Of a stretch of DNA of 64,000 nt, positions 63,379-64,000 are shown piece by piece. Source of the DNA: Nitrospira sp. CG24B (GTDB lineage Bacteria; Nitrospirota; Nitrospiria; Nitrospirales; Nitrospiraceae); contig NEWS02000007.1 of assembly GCA_002869845.2 (NCBI GenBank), positions 339,466 through 403,465 of the forward strand, written 5' to 3'. The translations under genes and the position numbers were made by a program. The notes beneath the pieces were generated by a model, which had not been told where the DNA came from, searched no databases, and saw only the letters and a list, made by a program, of their open reading frames with translations. Position 1 is the first letter of the stretch. Every line of letters starts with the position of its first letter.

Positions 63379-64000
63379 TCAGCCCTTCTTCCGCTTCGCC
63401 AAGTTGCCGGATCGTACCTGGCAGGCCAGGACGTCGCAGATCACCCGCGTGGCCATGAGGCTGGTGATCTCCGCCGCGTCGTAGGGCGGTGAACACTCCA
63501 CGATTTCCATTCCCGCCAGCGGCTTCGTGTCCGCGATGATTTGGAGAAACTTCAGCACTTCACGCGGCAGAAACCCGCCGGGCTCGGGCCAGCCGGTGCC
63601 TGGTACGAACGCCGCATCCAGACAATCCACATCGAAGCTCAACCACACCGCATCCACCCCATCGAACGCCACTTCGAGCGCCTGTTTCGCGGCATTCTCG
63701 ATGCCCATTTCGACGCAGTCAGTGACAGTCATGATGCTCGTCTGACGCTCCCGCCCGGACTTCACGCCGGGTCTGGGCGCTTGCCAGCCGCCGATACCGA
63801 TCTGCACAAGATTCTTGGCCGGCACGTTGGGAATGTTCGTCGCATGAAACCAGGGCGTGGTGTGCATGCGTTCATCGAGATCGGTTTCCTGCGTATCGAC
63901 ATGACGGTCGAAGTGAAGAATCCCGAGCTTCTTGCCATTCATATTCTGAGCCACGCCTCGCACGGTGGCAAAGCCAAGCGAATGGTCCCCGCCCAGTACC
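63379..64000 (-). CDS. Arginase/agmatinase-family ureohydrolase, N-terminus beyond window
   Basis: The C-terminal 207 residues of a ureohydrolase. The Mn-binding motifs GGDHS (LGGDHSLG, first visible block), HFDRHVDT (here R replaces the usual A of DAHxD), and SFDVDCLDAAFVPGTGWPEPGG are present. These enzymes remove urea from arginine or agmatine or form formamide from formiminoglutamate. The exact substrate cannot be read. The start lies past base 64000. Followed by a terminator hairpin. Confidence 0.9.
   Translation of the reverse strand, partial: VLGGDHSLGFATVRGVAQNMNGKKLGILHFDRHVDTQETDLDERMHTTPWFHATNIPNVPAKNLVQIGIGGWQAPRPGVKSGRERQTSIMTVTDCVEMGIENAAKQALEVAFDGVDAVWLSFDVDCLDAAFVPGTGWPEPGGFLPREVLKFLQIIADTKPLAGMEIVECSPPYDAAEITSLMATRVICDVLACQVRSGNLAKRKKG

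Overview
This 64-kb window is gene-dense and of moderately high GC. The gene complement and style suggest a Nitrospira-like bacterium of the phylum Nitrospirota. That assignment is an inference from gene content (Anbu proteasome operon, arginine dihydrolase pair, many outer-membrane barrels and OmpA lipoproteins, two sigma-54 activators); no rRNA or other phylogenetic marker was compared. I see no tRNA, rRNA, CRISPR array, transposase or integrase. Both ends cut through genes: an MBL-fold hydrolase on the left and an arginase-family enzyme on the right.

Region 1 (1-13.9 kb) is mostly housekeeping: metallophosphoesterase, truD, a two-gene arginine-to-proline module that is a fused protein in cyanobacteria, gpsA-larB, larC, a cation exchanger, pdxA and ksgA. 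Region 2 (14-24.3 kb) has an orphan MotA/MotB-type motor pair that resembles ZorA/ZorB, a response regulator with an active-type GGDEF domain, a beta-helix protein, a CpoB-like TPR protein, anmK and a zinc/manganese ABC transporter. Region 3 (24.4-32 kb) has two divergent paralogous outer-membrane barrels, an RluD-type pseudouridine synthase and the Anbu operon (circularly permuted ATP-grasp, alpha-E, Anbu peptidase).

Region 4 (32-37.2 kb, minus strand) is the F1 sector of ATP synthase, atpH-A-G-D-C, with imperfect inverted repeats in three of its spacers; no Fo gene is adjacent. Region 5 (37.4-44.3 kb) is an accessory island. A HEAT-repeat gene is followed by a HigBA-type toxin-antitoxin pair, a relic of a lon 3' end, a DUF2130 protein, then a second diverged copy of the HEAT gene's 3' end. 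A complete restriction-modification set comes next: an NgoMIV-like endonuclease divergent from a C5-cytosine methyltransferase and a Vsr repair nuclease. The duplicated gene end marks a recombination boundary.

Region 6 (44.7-53.6 kb) begins with a GAF/sigma-54 activator carrying a four-cysteine motif. It faces a strong sigma-54 promoter and a palindrome ahead of a DsrE-family/flavin-oxidase-like/NTF2-like gene set. Next come tandem OmpA lipoproteins, mscL, a DUF481 barrel, and a LuxR-type regulator whose phosphoacceptor aspartate is glutamate. Region 7 (54.3-59.1 kb) is the most unusual: a translationally coupled minus-strand cluster of a coiled-coil protein, a membrane protein with roadblock-like, BON-like and OmpA-like domains, a Ras-like small GTPase and a PAS/sigma-54 activator. 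This looks like an undescribed envelope-to-transcription signalling system. The window closes with AsmA, MscS, a HicBA-like pair and the arginase-family gene.
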